Below are positions 14,170 through 24,270 of a DNA stretch of 64,000 nt, one piece after another. A program made the position numbers and the translations under genes. This stretch comes from an uncultured Acidimicrobiales bacterium (GTDB lineage Bacteria; Actinomycetota; Acidimicrobiia; Acidimicrobiales; Aldehydirespiratoraceae). The notes beneath the pieces were generated by a model. The model had not been told where the DNA came from, did not search any database, and worked only from the letters and a program-made list of their open reading frames with translations. The stretch spans positions 2,700,277 to 2,764,276 of the forward strand of contig CATQHS010000001.1 of NCBI GenBank assembly GCA_958296055.1, written 5' to 3'. Within the stretch, counting starts at the first letter, position 1, and the number at the start of each line of letters is the position of its first letter.

Positions 14170-14996
14170 ACCTGCTGCGCCCGGAGGCGGTGGAGCTGGG
14201 CCGTGACCTGACCGGTTGGCTGGAGGGCGCGGGCCACGAGGTCCGCCTGCCTCCGGGCGAGGCGGCGGCCACCGGGCGCCCGAGGCTGGAGGCGGACCCC
14301 GATTCCTTCGTCGAGGACCTCGACATGATCGTGACCCTGGGCGGGGACGGCTCGATCCTGCGGGCGGTGGAGCTGACCGGCGAGGCCGGGGTCCCGATCC
14401 TGGGAGTCGACTTCGGCCGGCTCGGCTATCTCACCGAGGTCCAGCCGGCCGGGGCCCGGGCCGCCATCGAGCGGGCGCTGGCCGGCGACCACCGGATCGA
14501 GCCCCGCCTGCTGCTGGCGGTGGAGGTGACGGCGGCCGACGGCACCAGCCGCCACGTAGCCCTCAACGAGGCGGTGGTGGAGAGGACGACGGAATCCAAC
14601 ACCATCCGCCTAGCCGTGTACGCCGACGGGGAGCTCTTCACCACCTACGCGGCCGACGGGCTCATCGTGGCCACCCCGACCGGGTCCACCGCCTACGCCT
14701 TCTCGGTCCGCGGCCCCATCATCGACCCCGCCCACCGGGCCCTGCTGCTCACCCCGGTGTCGCCTCACATGCTGTTCGACCGCTCCCTGGTGGTGGCGGC
14801 CGAGACCACGCTGCGGCTCGTGGTGGACGGCCATCGCACGGCCACCGTGTCGGTGGACGGCCGCCGGCTGGCCGTGCTGGGCGACGGCGATGCCGTCGTC
14901 TGCACCGCCTCGCCGCACCCGGCCCGGCTGGTCACCTTCGGGGACCGCCGCTTCCATCAGGTGCTGAAGGCCAAGTTCGGGCTCAACGACCGCTGA
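14145..14996 (+). CDS. nadK: NAD kinase
   Basis: 283 aa. Phosphorylates NAD(+) to NADP(+) with ATP or polyphosphate. The GGDGS motif is at residues 66-70 (context MIVTLGGDGSILRAV). ALNEAVVERTT and the glycine-rich ATPTGSTAYAFSVRGP stretch form the NAD site. Length is normal for bacterial NadK. The ATG at 14145 was chosen because it is the last of three duplicated starts and gives the conserved N-terminus; an open frame begins at 14094 within the repeat. The gene follows tlyA and precedes recN, the classical actinobacterial tlyA-nadK-recN order. Confidence 0.95.
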   Translation: MAAVGLIVHLLRPEAVELGRDLTGWLEGAGHEVRLPPGEAAATGRPRLEADPDSFVEDLDMIVTLGGDGSILRAVELTGEAGVPILGVDFGRLGYLTEVQPAGARAAIERALAGDHRIEPRLLLAVEVTAADGTSRHVALNEAVVERTTESNTIRLAVYADGELFTTYAADGLIVATPTGSTAYAFSVRGPIIDPAHRALLLTPVSPHMLFDRSLVVAAETTLRLVVDGHRTATVSVDGRRLAVLGDGDAVVCTASPHPARLVTFGDRRFHQVLKAKFGLNDR

Positions 14997-15047
14997 CCAG
15001 CAGTGAGCCTGCTTTGAAGCCCATTGCCTGTATTCTGATCATATCTT

Positions 15048-16640
15048 ATGTTGACTGAGTTGGTTGTTCGCGATCTCGGCGTCATCGACGAGCTGGCGCT
15101 GGAGCTGGGGCCCGGCCTGACCGCGGTGACCGGCGAGACCGGTGCGGGCAAGACCCTGGTAGTGGGAGCCATCGACCTGCTCACCGGCGGCCGGGCCGAC
15201 GCCGCGCTGGTGCGGCCCGGTGCGGAGCGAGCCGAGATAGAGGGCCGGTTCGTGGTCGGCGACGACGAGCGGGTCGTCCGGCGGGTGGTGCCGAGTCGGG
15301 GCCGGTCCCGGGCCTATGTGGACGGCCATCTGGCCCCGGTGGCCGCGCTGGGCGAACTGGGCCGGGACCTGGTCGACCTCCACGGCCAGCACGCCCACCA
15401 GTCGCTGCTGGCCGCCCCGGTCCAGCGGGCGGCGCTGGACCGGTTCGGTGCGGTGGACACCGGCCCCCTGGCCTCGCTGGCCGGAAGGCTCCGGGCGGCG
15501 GAGGCCGACCTGGCCGGCCTGGGTGGAGACGCCGTGGCCCGGGCCCGGGAGATCGACCTGCTCCGCCACCAGTGCCGGGAGATCGACGGCGCCGCCATCT
15601 CCGGGCCCGACGAGGACGAGCGGCTGGACGAGGCCGAGACCGTCTTGGCCGACGCGGCCGCCCATCGGGACGCGGCTCGGGAAGCGGCCGAGCTGCTGGG
15701 CGCCGACGGCCCGGCAGCCGACGGGATCGGCCGGGCCCAGGGGCTGCTGGCCGGCCGACCCCCCTTCGCCGGGCTCCGCGACCGGCTGGCCGGGGTGGCC
15801 GCCGAGGTGGCCGACCTGGCCGCCGACGCCCGGGCCCGGGCCGAGGCGATCGAGGACGACCCGGCCGCCCTGGACGAACTGCGGGCCCGCCGCCAGCTCC
15901 TGGCCGAACTGCGGCGCAAGTACGGGCCCGGGCTGGGCGAGGTCCTCGAGTATCGAGCCGCCGCGGCCGCCCGCCTGGCCGAGCTGGAGGCCCACGACCA
16001 GCGGGCCGCCGCTCTCGAAGACCAGAGATCGGACCTGGCCGCCCGGCTGGCCGCCGAGCAGGCCCGGGTGCTCCAGTCCCGCCGAGAGGCTGCCCCCCGC
16101 CTGGGCCGGGCCGTCACCGAGCACCTCGGCGCCCTGGCCATGGCCGGCGCCTTCCTCGACGTGACGGTGGAGGGGACGGCGGGCGAGCAGGTCCGGTTCC
16201 GGCTTGCGGCCAACGCCGGCCACGACCCGTTGCCGCTGGCCCGGGTGGCCAGCGGCGGCGAGCTGGCCCGCACCATGCTGGCCCTGCGGCTGGTGCTCAC
16301 CGCTGGCCCCGACACCCTGGTCTTCGACGAGGTCGACGCCGGGGTGGGGGGCACGGCCGCCCACGCGGTGGGCCGCAGCCTGGCCGCCCTCAGCCGCTCC
16401 CACCAGGTCCTCGTCGTCACCCACCTGGCCCAGGTGGCCGTCCACGCCGACCAGCACGTTTTGGTGGCCAAGTCGGAGCGGGCCGGCGCCACCGTCTCGC
16501 TGGCCCGCGATCTCGACCCCGCCGCCCGGGTAGTGGAGCTGTCGCGGATGCTGTCGGGGTCCCCGGACTCCGACTCGGCCCGCCGTCACGCTGAGGAGCT
16601 GCTGGCCGGGGCCCGCGGGGGCCACCGCCCCGAGAGCTGA
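15048..16640 (+). CDS. recN: DNA repair protein RecN
   Basis: 530 aa, an SMC-like ATPase acting early in double-strand-break repair. The Walker A motif GETGAGKT is at residues 29-36. DLHGQHAHQSLL (about 107-118) is the RecN-specific Q-loop region. The central region is Ala/Arg/Glu-rich and coiled-coil-like. The ABC signature VASGGELARTMLALRL (about 400-415) and Walker B TLVFDEVDAGVGG (about 424-436) complete the ATPase head. The start is ATG; TATTCT 11 nt upstream is a possible -10 in a locally AT-rich 50-bp gap after nadK. No LexA-like palindrome was recognised there. Confidence 0.96.
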   Translation: MLTELVVRDLGVIDELALELGPGLTAVTGETGAGKTLVVGAIDLLTGGRADAALVRPGAERAEIEGRFVVGDDERVVRRVVPSRGRSRAYVDGHLAPVAALGELGRDLVDLHGQHAHQSLLAAPVQRAALDRFGAVDTGPLASLAGRLRAAEADLAGLGGDAVARAREIDLLRHQCREIDGAAISGPDEDERLDEAETVLADAAAHRDAAREAAELLGADGPAADGIGRAQGLLAGRPPFAGLRDRLAGVAAEVADLAADARARAEAIEDDPAALDELRARRQLLAELRRKYGPGLGEVLEYRAAAAARLAELEAHDQRAAALEDQRSDLAARLAAEQARVLQSRREAAPRLGRAVTEHLGALAMAGAFLDVTVEGTAGEQVRFRLAANAGHDPLPLARVASGGELARTMLALRLVLTAGPDTLVFDEVDAGVGGTAAHAVGRSLAALSRSHQVLVVTHLAQVAVHADQHVLVAKSERAGATVSLARDLDPAARVVELSRMLSGSPDSDSARRHAEELLAGARGGHRPES

Positions 16641-16718
16641 CCGCGGTCCAGGCGGCCCGGCTGGCGGCCCGGCTGGAGCTGGCGGCGGGCCTGGCACGGC
16701 CGGGCGGGCTGACCGGGG

Positions 16719-18460
<1,742 letters not shown>

Positions 18461-18998
18461 CCGGCGGGGGGTTCCGCAAGGTCGGCGAGCGCTCGGTTCA
18501 CGACGGCTACGTGGTGCGCCTGGTGGAGGGCGCCTACGCCGATCCGGCCGGTCGGCTGATGCGGCGCGATGTGGTGCGCCACCCGGGGGCGGTGGCGGTG
18601 GTGCCCGTCGACGGCGACGAGGTGGTGCTGGTCCGCCAGTACCGGGCCCCGGTGGAGGCCGAGGTGCTGGAGATCCCGGCCGGCCTGCGGGACGTGGCCG
18701 GCGAGGCCCCCGAGGTCACCGCGGTGCGGGAGATGGAAGAGGAGATCGGCTTCACCTGCGAGTCGGTGACGCGGCTGGGGGAGTTCCACACCTCGGTCGG
18801 GTTCACCGACGAGTTCATTCACCTGTTCCTGGCCACCGGCCTCCGCCCGGTGCCGCACCGCCCGTCCGGGGCCGAGGAGGAGTGGATGACGGTGGAGCGG
18901 GCGCCGGTCGGCGCGGTGGCTCAGATGATCGAGCGGGGCGAGATCTCCGACGGCAAAACCATCATCGGCCTGCTGCTGGCCGCCCGGAGGCTGGGGTG

Positions 18999-19988
18999 GT
19001 GAAGTTGGCCGGCGGTGCCCGGGAGGCCGCTGAGGCCGATCTCGGCGTGACCGAGGAGCCGGTGCGGTTCGACGCCGAGGTGGAGGACTTCTTGGTGTGG
19101 CTGGCGGTGGAGCGGGGCCGCTCGCCCCTCACCTTGGACTCCTACCGGCGCGATCTGATCCGCTACCACCTCCATCTCGCCGATCGGGGCCGGCGGCCAG
19201 CCGCCGCCGACTCCGGCGATGTGATCGCCTTCGTGCGGGGGATGCAGGCCGTGGGGCTGGCCCCGGCGTCGGTCACCCGGGCATTGGTGGCGGTGCGGGG
19301 CCTGCACCGGTTCCTGGCTGCCGAGGGCCACCGAGCCGACGACCCGGCCGCCGACGTGGAGATCCCGCCGCTGCGCCGGGGCCTGCCCAAGGCCCTGACC
19401 ACAGCCCAGGTCGCCTCGCTCATCGAGGCGGTGGCCGGCGACGAGCCCGCCGACCGCCGAGACCGGGCCATCCTCGAGGTGATGTACGGGACCGGCTGTC
19501 GCATCTCGGAGCTGGTTGGGCTGTCGCTGGCCGACGTGGACCTGCACGACGGGCTGGCCCGGGTGATGGGCAAGGGGTCCCGGGAGCGGATCATCCCCGT
19601 CGGCCGCTGCGCCGCCGGGGCGCTGGAGCGCTGGCTGGCCCCCGAGGGCCGGGGCCGGCTCCAGCCCCGCCGCTGGGCCCGCCGGGGTGACGCCGAGGCC
19701 GTCTTCTTGAATCAGCGCGGCGGCCGGCTGACCCGCCAGGGGGCGTGGACGGTGGTGCGCCGCCGGGGGGCCGACGCCGGCTTGGACGGGCTGCTGACCC
19801 CCCACGTGCTGCGCCACTCCTGCGCCACTCACATGTTGGACTGCGGGGCCGACATCCGCACCGTGCAGGAGATGCTGGGGCACGCCTCCATTTCCACCAC
19901 CCAGATTTACACCAAGGTGTCCACCGAGCGGCTGTGGTCCGTCTACCGGGCCGCCCACCCCCGAGCTGTCGCCGCCCCCGAGCGGTGA
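18999..19988 (+). CDS. xerD: Site-specific tyrosine recombinase XerD
   Basis: 329 aa. Resolves chromosome dimers at dif with XerC. The N-terminal SAM-like core-binding domain runs to about residue 120. All catalytic residues are visible: Arg168 (TGCRISEL), Lys192 (GKGSRER), His269/Arg272 (HVLRHS), His295 (LGHASI) and nucleophile Tyr304 (QIYTKV). The start is GTG 18999, overlapping the NUDIX stop as GTGA; the frame is open upstream but only overlaps that gene. The position after pyrG and NUDIX, upstream of scpAB, is the usual actinobacterial xerD location. No parA/soj gene lies between xerD and scpA, where many relatives have one. Confidence 0.95.
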   Translation: MKLAGGAREAAEADLGVTEEPVRFDAEVEDFLVWLAVERGRSPLTLDSYRRDLIRYHLHLADRGRRPAAADSGDVIAFVRGMQAVGLAPASVTRALVAVRGLHRFLAAEGHRADDPAADVEIPPLRRGLPKALTTAQVASLIEAVAGDEPADRRDRAILEVMYGTGCRISELVGLSLADVDLHDGLARVMGKGSRERIIPVGRCAAGALERWLAPEGRGRLQPRRWARRGDAEAVFLNQRGGRLTRQGAWTVVRRRGADAGLDGLLTPHVLRHSCATHMLDCGADIRTVQEMLGHASISTTQIYTKVSTERLWSVYRAAHPRAVAAPER

Positions 19989-20104
19989 AGGCACCGCTTC
20001 AGAGCGCTGAGAGCCGCCTCCGAGCGGTGAGGAGGCTGGTTCGGAGCGCTGGGGGCTGTCTTCGAGCGGTGAGGGGGCCGGTTCTAGGTGCTGGCCGCCG
20101 CCTC
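19979..20104 (+). repeat. 42-bp in-frame triplication at the start of the HD-domain gene
   Basis: CGAGCGGTGA recurs at 19979, 20021 and 20063 (period 42), with weaker half-unit echoes such as AGAGCGCTGA near 20001. The first copy contains the xerD stop/HD start overlap (GTGA). Because 42 is divisible by three, the HD protein begins with three related 14-residue units: VKAPLQSAESRLRA, VRRLVRSAGGCLRA and VRGPVLGAGRRLRG. Confidence 0.8.
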
Positions 20105-20635
20105 CGGGGCGGGTGGGGGATCGGCTGGCACCTGGCCCGCCGGTTCTTCGGCTCGCTGAGGCCGGGCGGCCCTCGTCCCGCCGACGTCGAATGGGTGCAG
20201 GCGGTGCTGTCGGTGGCCGAGCTGCGGCTCTGGGAGCGCCTGTCGGGGCCCGACCGCCGCCATTCGGTGGAGGTGGCCCGGGAGGCCCAGCGCCTCTTGG
20301 GGCCGGAGGCGGCCGGCCGGCCGGTGCTGGCCGCGGCCCTGCTGCACGACGTGGGCAAGCTGGACGCCGGGCTGGGCACTCCGGGCCGGGTGGCGGCCAC
20401 CGTGATCGGCGTGGCGGCCGGTGCGGGCTCGGTGTCGCGGTGGACCGGGAAGGGGGGCTTCCGGGGCCGGGTGGCCCGCTATCTCCAGCACCCCCAGCGG
20501 GGAGCGGAACTGCTGGCCGAGGCCGGGAGCGATCCGCTGGCCGTGGCCTGGGCCCGCGGCCACCACCTGCCCCCGGAGCGCTGCGGCATCGAACCCGATT
20601 TGGCCGCCGCGCTGCGAGCCGCCGACAACGACTGA
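19985..20635 (+). CDS. HD-domain phosphohydrolase-like protein
   Basis: 216 aa from GTG 19985, which overlaps the xerD stop; later GTG starts inside the duplicated region are possible. HD-domain metal ligands are visible: RRHSVEVAREAQRLL (first His), ALLHDVGKLDAGLG (His-Asp pair, about residues 115-128) and HHLPPE near the C-terminus. HD proteins hydrolyse nucleotides or phosphoesters; the substrate here is unknown. The N-terminal 42 residues are basic, low-complexity 14-residue repeats and probably not part of the fold. It is the last gene of the pyrG-NUDIX-xerD run; a lower-GC 300-bp gap follows. Confidence 0.78.
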   Translation: MKAPLQSAESRLRAVRRLVRSAGGCLRAVRGPVLGAGRRLRGGWGIGWHLARRFFGSLRPGGPRPADVEWVQAVLSVAELRLWERLSGPDRRHSVEVAREAQRLLGPEAAGRPVLAAALLHDVGKLDAGLGTPGRVAATVIGVAAGAGSVSRWTGKGGFRGRVARYLQHPQRGAELLAEAGSDPLAVAWARGHHLPPERCGIEPDLAAALRAADND

Positions 20636-20668
20636 GGGCTCAGCGTGCCCTGTCTCCAAGAATCACCT

Positions 20669-20872
20669 TCAGGTGCTTTGCCCCCATCCGAGCGAGTTGC
20701 CCCAATGGGCCAAGCGCTTCAGGAGCGCCCTGTGCCTGCGCTCCTCCACCTCTTCTTCCGACTTTGCCTCGTTCAGAGCGCAGGAACGGTGGTAGGTATT
20801 TCCGCTCGCGACTAGGTGGTCGCTGTGGATCGGCAGTCCGCACCCTGCGCACTCCGGCGCGCTTTTATTCAT
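20669..20872 (-). CDS. Small protein with a half-LIM/treble-clef zinc motif
   Basis: 67 aa from ATG 20870-20872 (73 aa if TTG at 20890 is used). The sequence has CAGC, then 16 residues, then HRSC, which is C-x2-C-x16-H-x2-C, the spacing of the first zinc finger of LIM domains. A charged helical tail follows (EAKSEEEVEERRHRALLKRL). There is no clear ribosome binding site or -10. The gene sits alone on the minus strand in a 344-bp gap between the HD gene and trpS, with distinctly lower GC than its neighbours, and therefore may be recently acquired. I do not recognise the family. It is a plausible gene but unproven. Confidence 0.5.
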   Translation of the reverse strand: MNKSAPECAGCGLPIHSDHLVASGNTYHRSCALNEAKSEEEVEERRHRALLKRLAHWGNSLGWGQST

Positions 20873-20970
20873 CAGCGTCCATTGACTCAAACATGGTTAC
20901 ATAGCCTGACATTCCACTAGGTTCCGGGGCTTCTAATTGGTTCCATTGATTGGCGTGGCCCTGAACCTGC

Positions 20971-20996
20971 GCCCAGCCCCTACTCGAAGGGCTGGG
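20971..20996 (-). terminator. Hairpin at the trpS 3' end
   Basis: GCCCAGCCC (20971-20979) and GGGCTGGGC (20988-20996) form a perfect 9-bp stem that includes the trpS stop region. No T-run follows on the minus strand. Confidence 0.4.
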
Positions 20997-21978
20997 CGAG
21001 GGGTTCTAGCAGGCCGATGTTGGCCTTGGCCCGGGCCAGGGTGGCGGCGGCGATGGCCCTGGCCTTGTCCGCCCCTACCTGAAGCAGCCGGGAGGTTTCG
21101 GCCGGGTCGGCTTCCAGCTCGGCGAAGCGGGCCTGCAGCGGTCCCAGCAGCTCGATCACCGCGGCGGCCGCGTCCGCTTTGAGCGGCCCGTACCGGGTGT
21201 ATTCGCCGGCCAGATCGGCCGGGTCTCGGTCGGTGGCCGCGCCCAGTATCGACAACAGGTTGGACACGCCCGGCTTGGCCTCGAAGTCGTAGCGGACCTC
21301 GGACTCGCTGTCGGTCACCGCCGCTTTGATCTTGCGGTTGACGGCGCCGGGCTCGTCCAGCAGGCCGACCGAGCCTCGGGGGGAGTCCAGCGACTTCGAC
21401 ATCTTGTCGGTGGGGCGTTGAAGGTCCATGATCCGAGCCCCGGCCGCGGGCACCACCGCCTTGGGCACTGTGAAAGTCTCCCCGTAGCGGGAGTTGAAGC
21501 GCTCGGCGATGTCTCGGGTGATCTCGACGTGCTGGCGCTGGTCGGCCCCCACCGGCACCTCGTCGGTGTCGTACAACAAGATGTCGGCGGCCTGGAGAGC
21601 CGGGTAGGTGAACAGGCCCGCGGAGATGAAGTCGTGGCGGTCGGATTTGTCCTTGAACTGGGTCATGCGGCTCAGCTCGCCGAACGACACCGTGCACTCC
21701 ATCAGCCAGGCGCACTCGGTGTGCTCGGGCACGTGGCTCTGCACGAAGATGGTGCACGTCTCGGGGTCGAGGCCCGCGGCCATCAGCAACTGGGAGAGCC
21801 TCAAAGTGACCGCCCGCATCTCGCCGGGGGCCTTGGGCACGGTGACGGCGTGAAGGTCGACCACGCAGAAGAAGGCGTCGGTGCGGTGCTGCATCCGGGC
21901 CCAGTTGCGGACGGCGCCCAGGTAGTTGCCGAGGTGCAGGTCGCCGGTGGGCTGGATGCCCGACAGAACCCGAGTCAC
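20980..21978 (-). CDS. trpS: Tryptophanyl-tRNA synthetase
   Basis: 332 aa, typical length for bacterial TrpRS. Charges tRNA-Trp. The N-terminus is RVLSGIQPTGDLHLGNYLGA, where LHLGN is the HIGH equivalent. Further hallmarks are VVDLHAVT, QAADILLYDTDEVPVGADQ (tryptophan site) and DKMSKSLDSPRGSV with a perfect KMSKS. The start is GTG at 21976-21978; TACGCT 7 nt upstream on the minus strand indicates a leaderless transcript. The frame is open far upstream, but that part is antisense to scpA. The gene is convergent with the HD/xerD operon and divergent from scpA. Confidence 0.97.
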   Translation of the reverse strand: MTRVLSGIQPTGDLHLGNYLGAVRNWARMQHRTDAFFCVVDLHAVTVPKAPGEMRAVTLRLSQLLMAAGLDPETCTIFVQSHVPEHTECAWLMECTVSFGELSRMTQFKDKSDRHDFISAGLFTYPALQAADILLYDTDEVPVGADQRQHVEITRDIAERFNSRYGETFTVPKAVVPAAGARIMDLQRPTDKMSKSLDSPRGSVGLLDEPGAVNRKIKAAVTDSESEVRYDFEAKPGVSNLLSILGAATDRDPADLAGEYTRYGPLKADAAAAVIELLGPLQARFAELEADPAETSRLLQVGADKARAIAAATLARAKANIGLLEPLAQPFE

Positions 21979-21985
21979 GGGCCTC

Positions 21986-21991
21986 AGCGTA
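21986..21991 (-). promoter_or_regulatory. Leaderless-type -10 element for trpS
   Basis: Minus-strand TACGCT lies 7 nt before the GTG start. Confidence 0.5.
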
Positions 21992-22064
21992 GGGGGCTGA
22001 TCGCCGGTCGGGCCCGCTCCGGGCCCATCCCGATCATTGACCGCCGGTCGGGCCGGGAGCGGTC

Positions 22065-22070
22065 TATGGT
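22065..22070 (+). promoter_or_regulatory. Leaderless-type -10 element for scpA
   Basis: TATGGT lies 7 nt before ATG 22078 and overlaps the alternative ATG at 22066, which favours 22078 as the real start. Confidence 0.5.
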
Positions 22071-22077
22071 CGCGGCG

Positions 22078-22854
22078 ATGGCCTACGAGGTCTGCACCCC
22101 GGTCTTCGCCGGGCCGTTCGATCTGCTCCTCCACCTCATCCTGCGGGACCGTATCGACCTCTATGCGGTCAGCATCTCCGAGATCGTCGACGCCTACCTG
22201 GCCGAGCTGGAGCGGATGGAGGGCTGCGACCTGGAGGTGACCACCGAGTTCCTGCTGATCGCGGCCACCCTGGTGGAGCTGAAAGCCCGGCGGCTGCTGC
22301 CCGATGAGACCGAGGTGGACCTCGACGAGGAGCTGGGCCGGTGGGAGCGGCGGGACCTGCTGCTGGCCCGGCTGGTGGAGTGCAAGACCTTCCGGGAGGT
22401 GGCCGCCGTGCTGCGGCAATTCATTGAGGGAGCGGCCCTGAGCCGGCCCCGGTCGGCCGGCGTGCCCGAGGAATTGCTGGACCGGCTGCCCCCGCCGGTG
22501 ATCTTCATCAACCCCGAGGCTCTGGCCGCCGCCTACCGCCGGGCCGTCGCGCCCCGCTCCGCCCCCCGGGTGGACGTCTCCCACATCACCCCTATCACCG
22601 CCACCGTGTCCGCCGCGGTGGCCGAGCTGGTCTCCGTGCTGCCTCGCCACGACCGGATCACCTTCCGCCGGCTCACCGAGGGGATCACCGACCGGGTGGA
22701 GGTGATCGTGCGGTTCCTGGCCGTGCTGGAGCTGGTCAAGCAGGGCTTGGCTGACATCCGCCAGCCGGCCGCTTCCGACGACATCACCGTGGTGTGGACC
22801 GGCCCCGCCGAGTTGGCCCCGCTGGCGGTGGTCGTCGACGCCTACGAGGGCTGA
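22078..22854 (+). CDS. scpA: Segregation and condensation protein A
   Basis: 258 aa. This kleisin subunit links Smc heads with ScpB in chromosome condensation. The N-terminus carries the family signature VFAGPFDLLLHLILRDRIDLYAVSISEIVDAYL (within about residues 9-42), and LLIAATLVELKARRLLP follows at about 58-74. The C-terminal winged-helix end contains FRRLTEGITDRVEVIVRFLAVLELVKQG. ATG 22078 was chosen over 22066 because a TATGGT hexamer sits 7 nt upstream and the N-terminus then begins where the family does. scpB follows 4 nt later in the same direction. Confidence 0.94.
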   Translation: MAYEVCTPVFAGPFDLLLHLILRDRIDLYAVSISEIVDAYLAELERMEGCDLEVTTEFLLIAATLVELKARRLLPDETEVDLDEELGRWERRDLLLARLVECKTFREVAAVLRQFIEGAALSRPRSAGVPEELLDRLPPPVIFINPEALAAAYRRAVAPRSAPRVDVSHITPITATVSAAVAELVSVLPRHDRITFRRLTEGITDRVEVIVRFLAVLELVKQGLADIRQPAASDDITVVWTGPAELAPLAVVVDAYEG

Positions 22855-22857
22855 GGC

Positions 22858-22947
22858 GGTGGGAGGCGACGGGCGGGTCGCGGCGGCGGAGGCCGTCGAG
22901 GCGGTGGGGGGCGATAGGCGAGCCGCGGCGGCAGAGGCCGTCTTGAT
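22858..22947 (+). repeat. 45-bp in-frame duplication at the scpB start
   Basis: The block starting GGTGGGAGGCGACGGGCG at 22858 recurs imperfectly at 22903, a period of 45. The GTG start of scpB lies in the first copy. The result is a doubled N-terminal peptide: GGDGRVAAAEAVEAV followed by GGDRRAAAAEAVLMV. Confidence 0.75.
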
Positions 22948-23527
22948 GGTGGCGACCGAGCCGGTCGCCCCTGATGCTCTGTCCCGCATCATCGGTTGCA
23001 CCCCGGCCGAGGCCGAGGACCTCTGCGACGCCCTGGCCGACGAGTATGCGGTCCAGAAGCGGGGCTTCGTGCTGGCCAGGGTGGCCGGCGGCTACCGCTA
23101 CCAGACCGCGCCCGACCAGGCCGGGTACGTCGAGCGGTTCGTGACCGACGAGCGGGCGGGCAGGCTGTCGGCCGCGGCCATGGAGACCCTGGCCATCGTG
23201 GCCTACAAGCAGCCGGTGTCGCGCAACCAGATGGCGGCCATCCGGGGGGTCAACGTGGACGGGGTGGTCCGCACCCTGGTCCAGCGGGGCTTCATCGGCG
23301 AGGTGGGCCGCCACCCCGGGCCGGGCCAGGCCGTGCTCTACGGCACGACGGCTTTGTTCCTGGAGTGCCTGGGCCTCGACTCCACCGGCGACCTGCCTGC
23401 CTTGGGCGACTTCGTGGCCGAGGGGGCCGCGGTGGAGGCCCTTGAAGCCGGACTGCGGGGCGGCGGCGTCGGCACCGCCGGAGTGAAGGCCCTCGGCGCC
23501 GTTCCCGACCATCCTCCGCCGCAGTGA
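22859..23527 (+). CDS. scpB: Segregation and condensation protein B
   Basis: 222 aa. Dimeric winged-helix partner of ScpA in the Smc complex. Conserved stretches include GCTPAEAEDLCDALADEY, RVAGGYRYQTAPDQAGYVERF and LSAAAMETLAIVAYKQPVSRNQMAAIRGVNVDGVVRTLVQRGFI (about residues 101-144), the family's best-conserved part. The first 30 residues are a duplicated, low-complexity extension caused by a 45-bp repeat; the conserved fold starts near residue 28 (LMVATEPV). The start is GTG 22859. The stop overlaps the rluB GTG (GTGA). Confidence 0.93.
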   Translation: MGGDGRVAAAEAVEAVGGDRRAAAAEAVLMVATEPVAPDALSRIIGCTPAEAEDLCDALADEYAVQKRGFVLARVAGGYRYQTAPDQAGYVERFVTDERAGRLSAAAMETLAIVAYKQPVSRNQMAAIRGVNVDGVVRTLVQRGFIGEVGRHPGPGQAVLYGTTALFLECLGLDSTGDLPALGDFVAEGAAVEALEAGLRGGGVGTAGVKALGAVPDHPPPQ

Positions 23528-24270
23528 GCGCCGCCTCCGAGCGGCTTCAGAAAGCGCTGGCCCGGGCCGGTCTGGGGAGCCGGCGCTCGTGCGAGGAGCT
23601 GATCGAAGCGGGCCGGGTGACCGTGGACGGGGCCGTGGCCCGGCTCGGGCGCCGGATCGACGCCGACTCGGTGGTGGTGGCGGTGGACGGGGTGGTGATC
23701 GGCTTGGCCGCTGACCTGGTGCACTACCTGCTCAACAAGCCGGCCGGGGTGGTGACCACCGCCGATGACCCGCAAGGGCGGCCGATCGTCACCGATTTGG
23801 CCCCCGGCGAACCCAGGGTCTTCCCCGTCGGCCGCCTCGACATCGATACCGAGGGCCTGCTGGTGCTGACCAACGACGGTGAACTGGCCCACCGGCTGAC
23901 CCACCCGTCGTTCGGCGTGCCCAAGGAGTACCTGGCCCACGTGGCGGGCCGGCCGTCCAGGGCCGCGGTGCGGGCCCTGCGGTCCGGGGTCGATCTCGAC
24001 GACGGGCCGACGGCGCCGGCCAAAGTGGCGGTGGTGGCGCCGGGCCTGCTGCGGATCGAGATCCACGAGGGCCGCAACCGCCAGGTCCGGCGCATGTGCG
24101 AGGCGGTGGGCCACCCGGTGCGGCGGCTGGTGAGGACCCGCATCGGCCCCATCGGGGTCGGGTCCCTCCGGCCGGGCCGGTGGCGGCGCCTCGAGCCCCC
24201 GGAGGTGAGATCGCTGGAGCGGGCCGCTACCGCTCCCGGTGAGCGAACCGGCGGACCGCCACCACGATGA
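23524..24270 (+). CDS. rluB: Ribosomal large-subunit pseudouridine synthase (RluB/RsuA family)
   Basis: 248 aa. Converts a specific uridine of 23S rRNA to pseudouridine. The N-terminal S4 domain covers about residues 4-50 (ERLQKALARAGLGSRRSCEELI). The catalytic motif GRLDIDTEGLLVLTNDG carries the Asp at residue 106. LTHPSFGVPKEYLAHV and HEGRNRQVRRMCEAVGHPV are further family marks. The start is GTG 23524, overlapping the scpB stop. The scpA-scpB-rluB order is the normal one. The last 44 bp overlap the 3' end of a convergent small membrane-protein gene. Confidence 0.93.
   Translation: MSAASERLQKALARAGLGSRRSCEELIEAGRVTVDGAVARLGRRIDADSVVVAVDGVVIGLAADLVHYLLNKPAGVVTTADDPQGRPIVTDLAPGEPRVFPVGRLDIDTEGLLVLTNDGELAHRLTHPSFGVPKEYLAHVAGRPSRAAVRALRSGVDLDDGPTAPAKVAVVAPGLLRIEIHEGRNRQVRRMCEAVGHPVRRLVRTRIGPIGVGSLRPGRWRRLEPPEVRSLERAATAPGERTGGPPPR
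24216..24236. terminator. Possible bidirectional hairpin between convergent genes
   Basis: GGAGCGG and CCGCTCC form a 7-bp stem with a 7-nt loop that contains the minus-strand gene's stop codon. It lies inside the rluB coding end. Confidence 0.3.

Noticed and set aside
14997..15047. A LexA/SOS operator upstream of recN
   Set aside because: No GAAC-N4-GTTC or similar palindrome is present in the gap.
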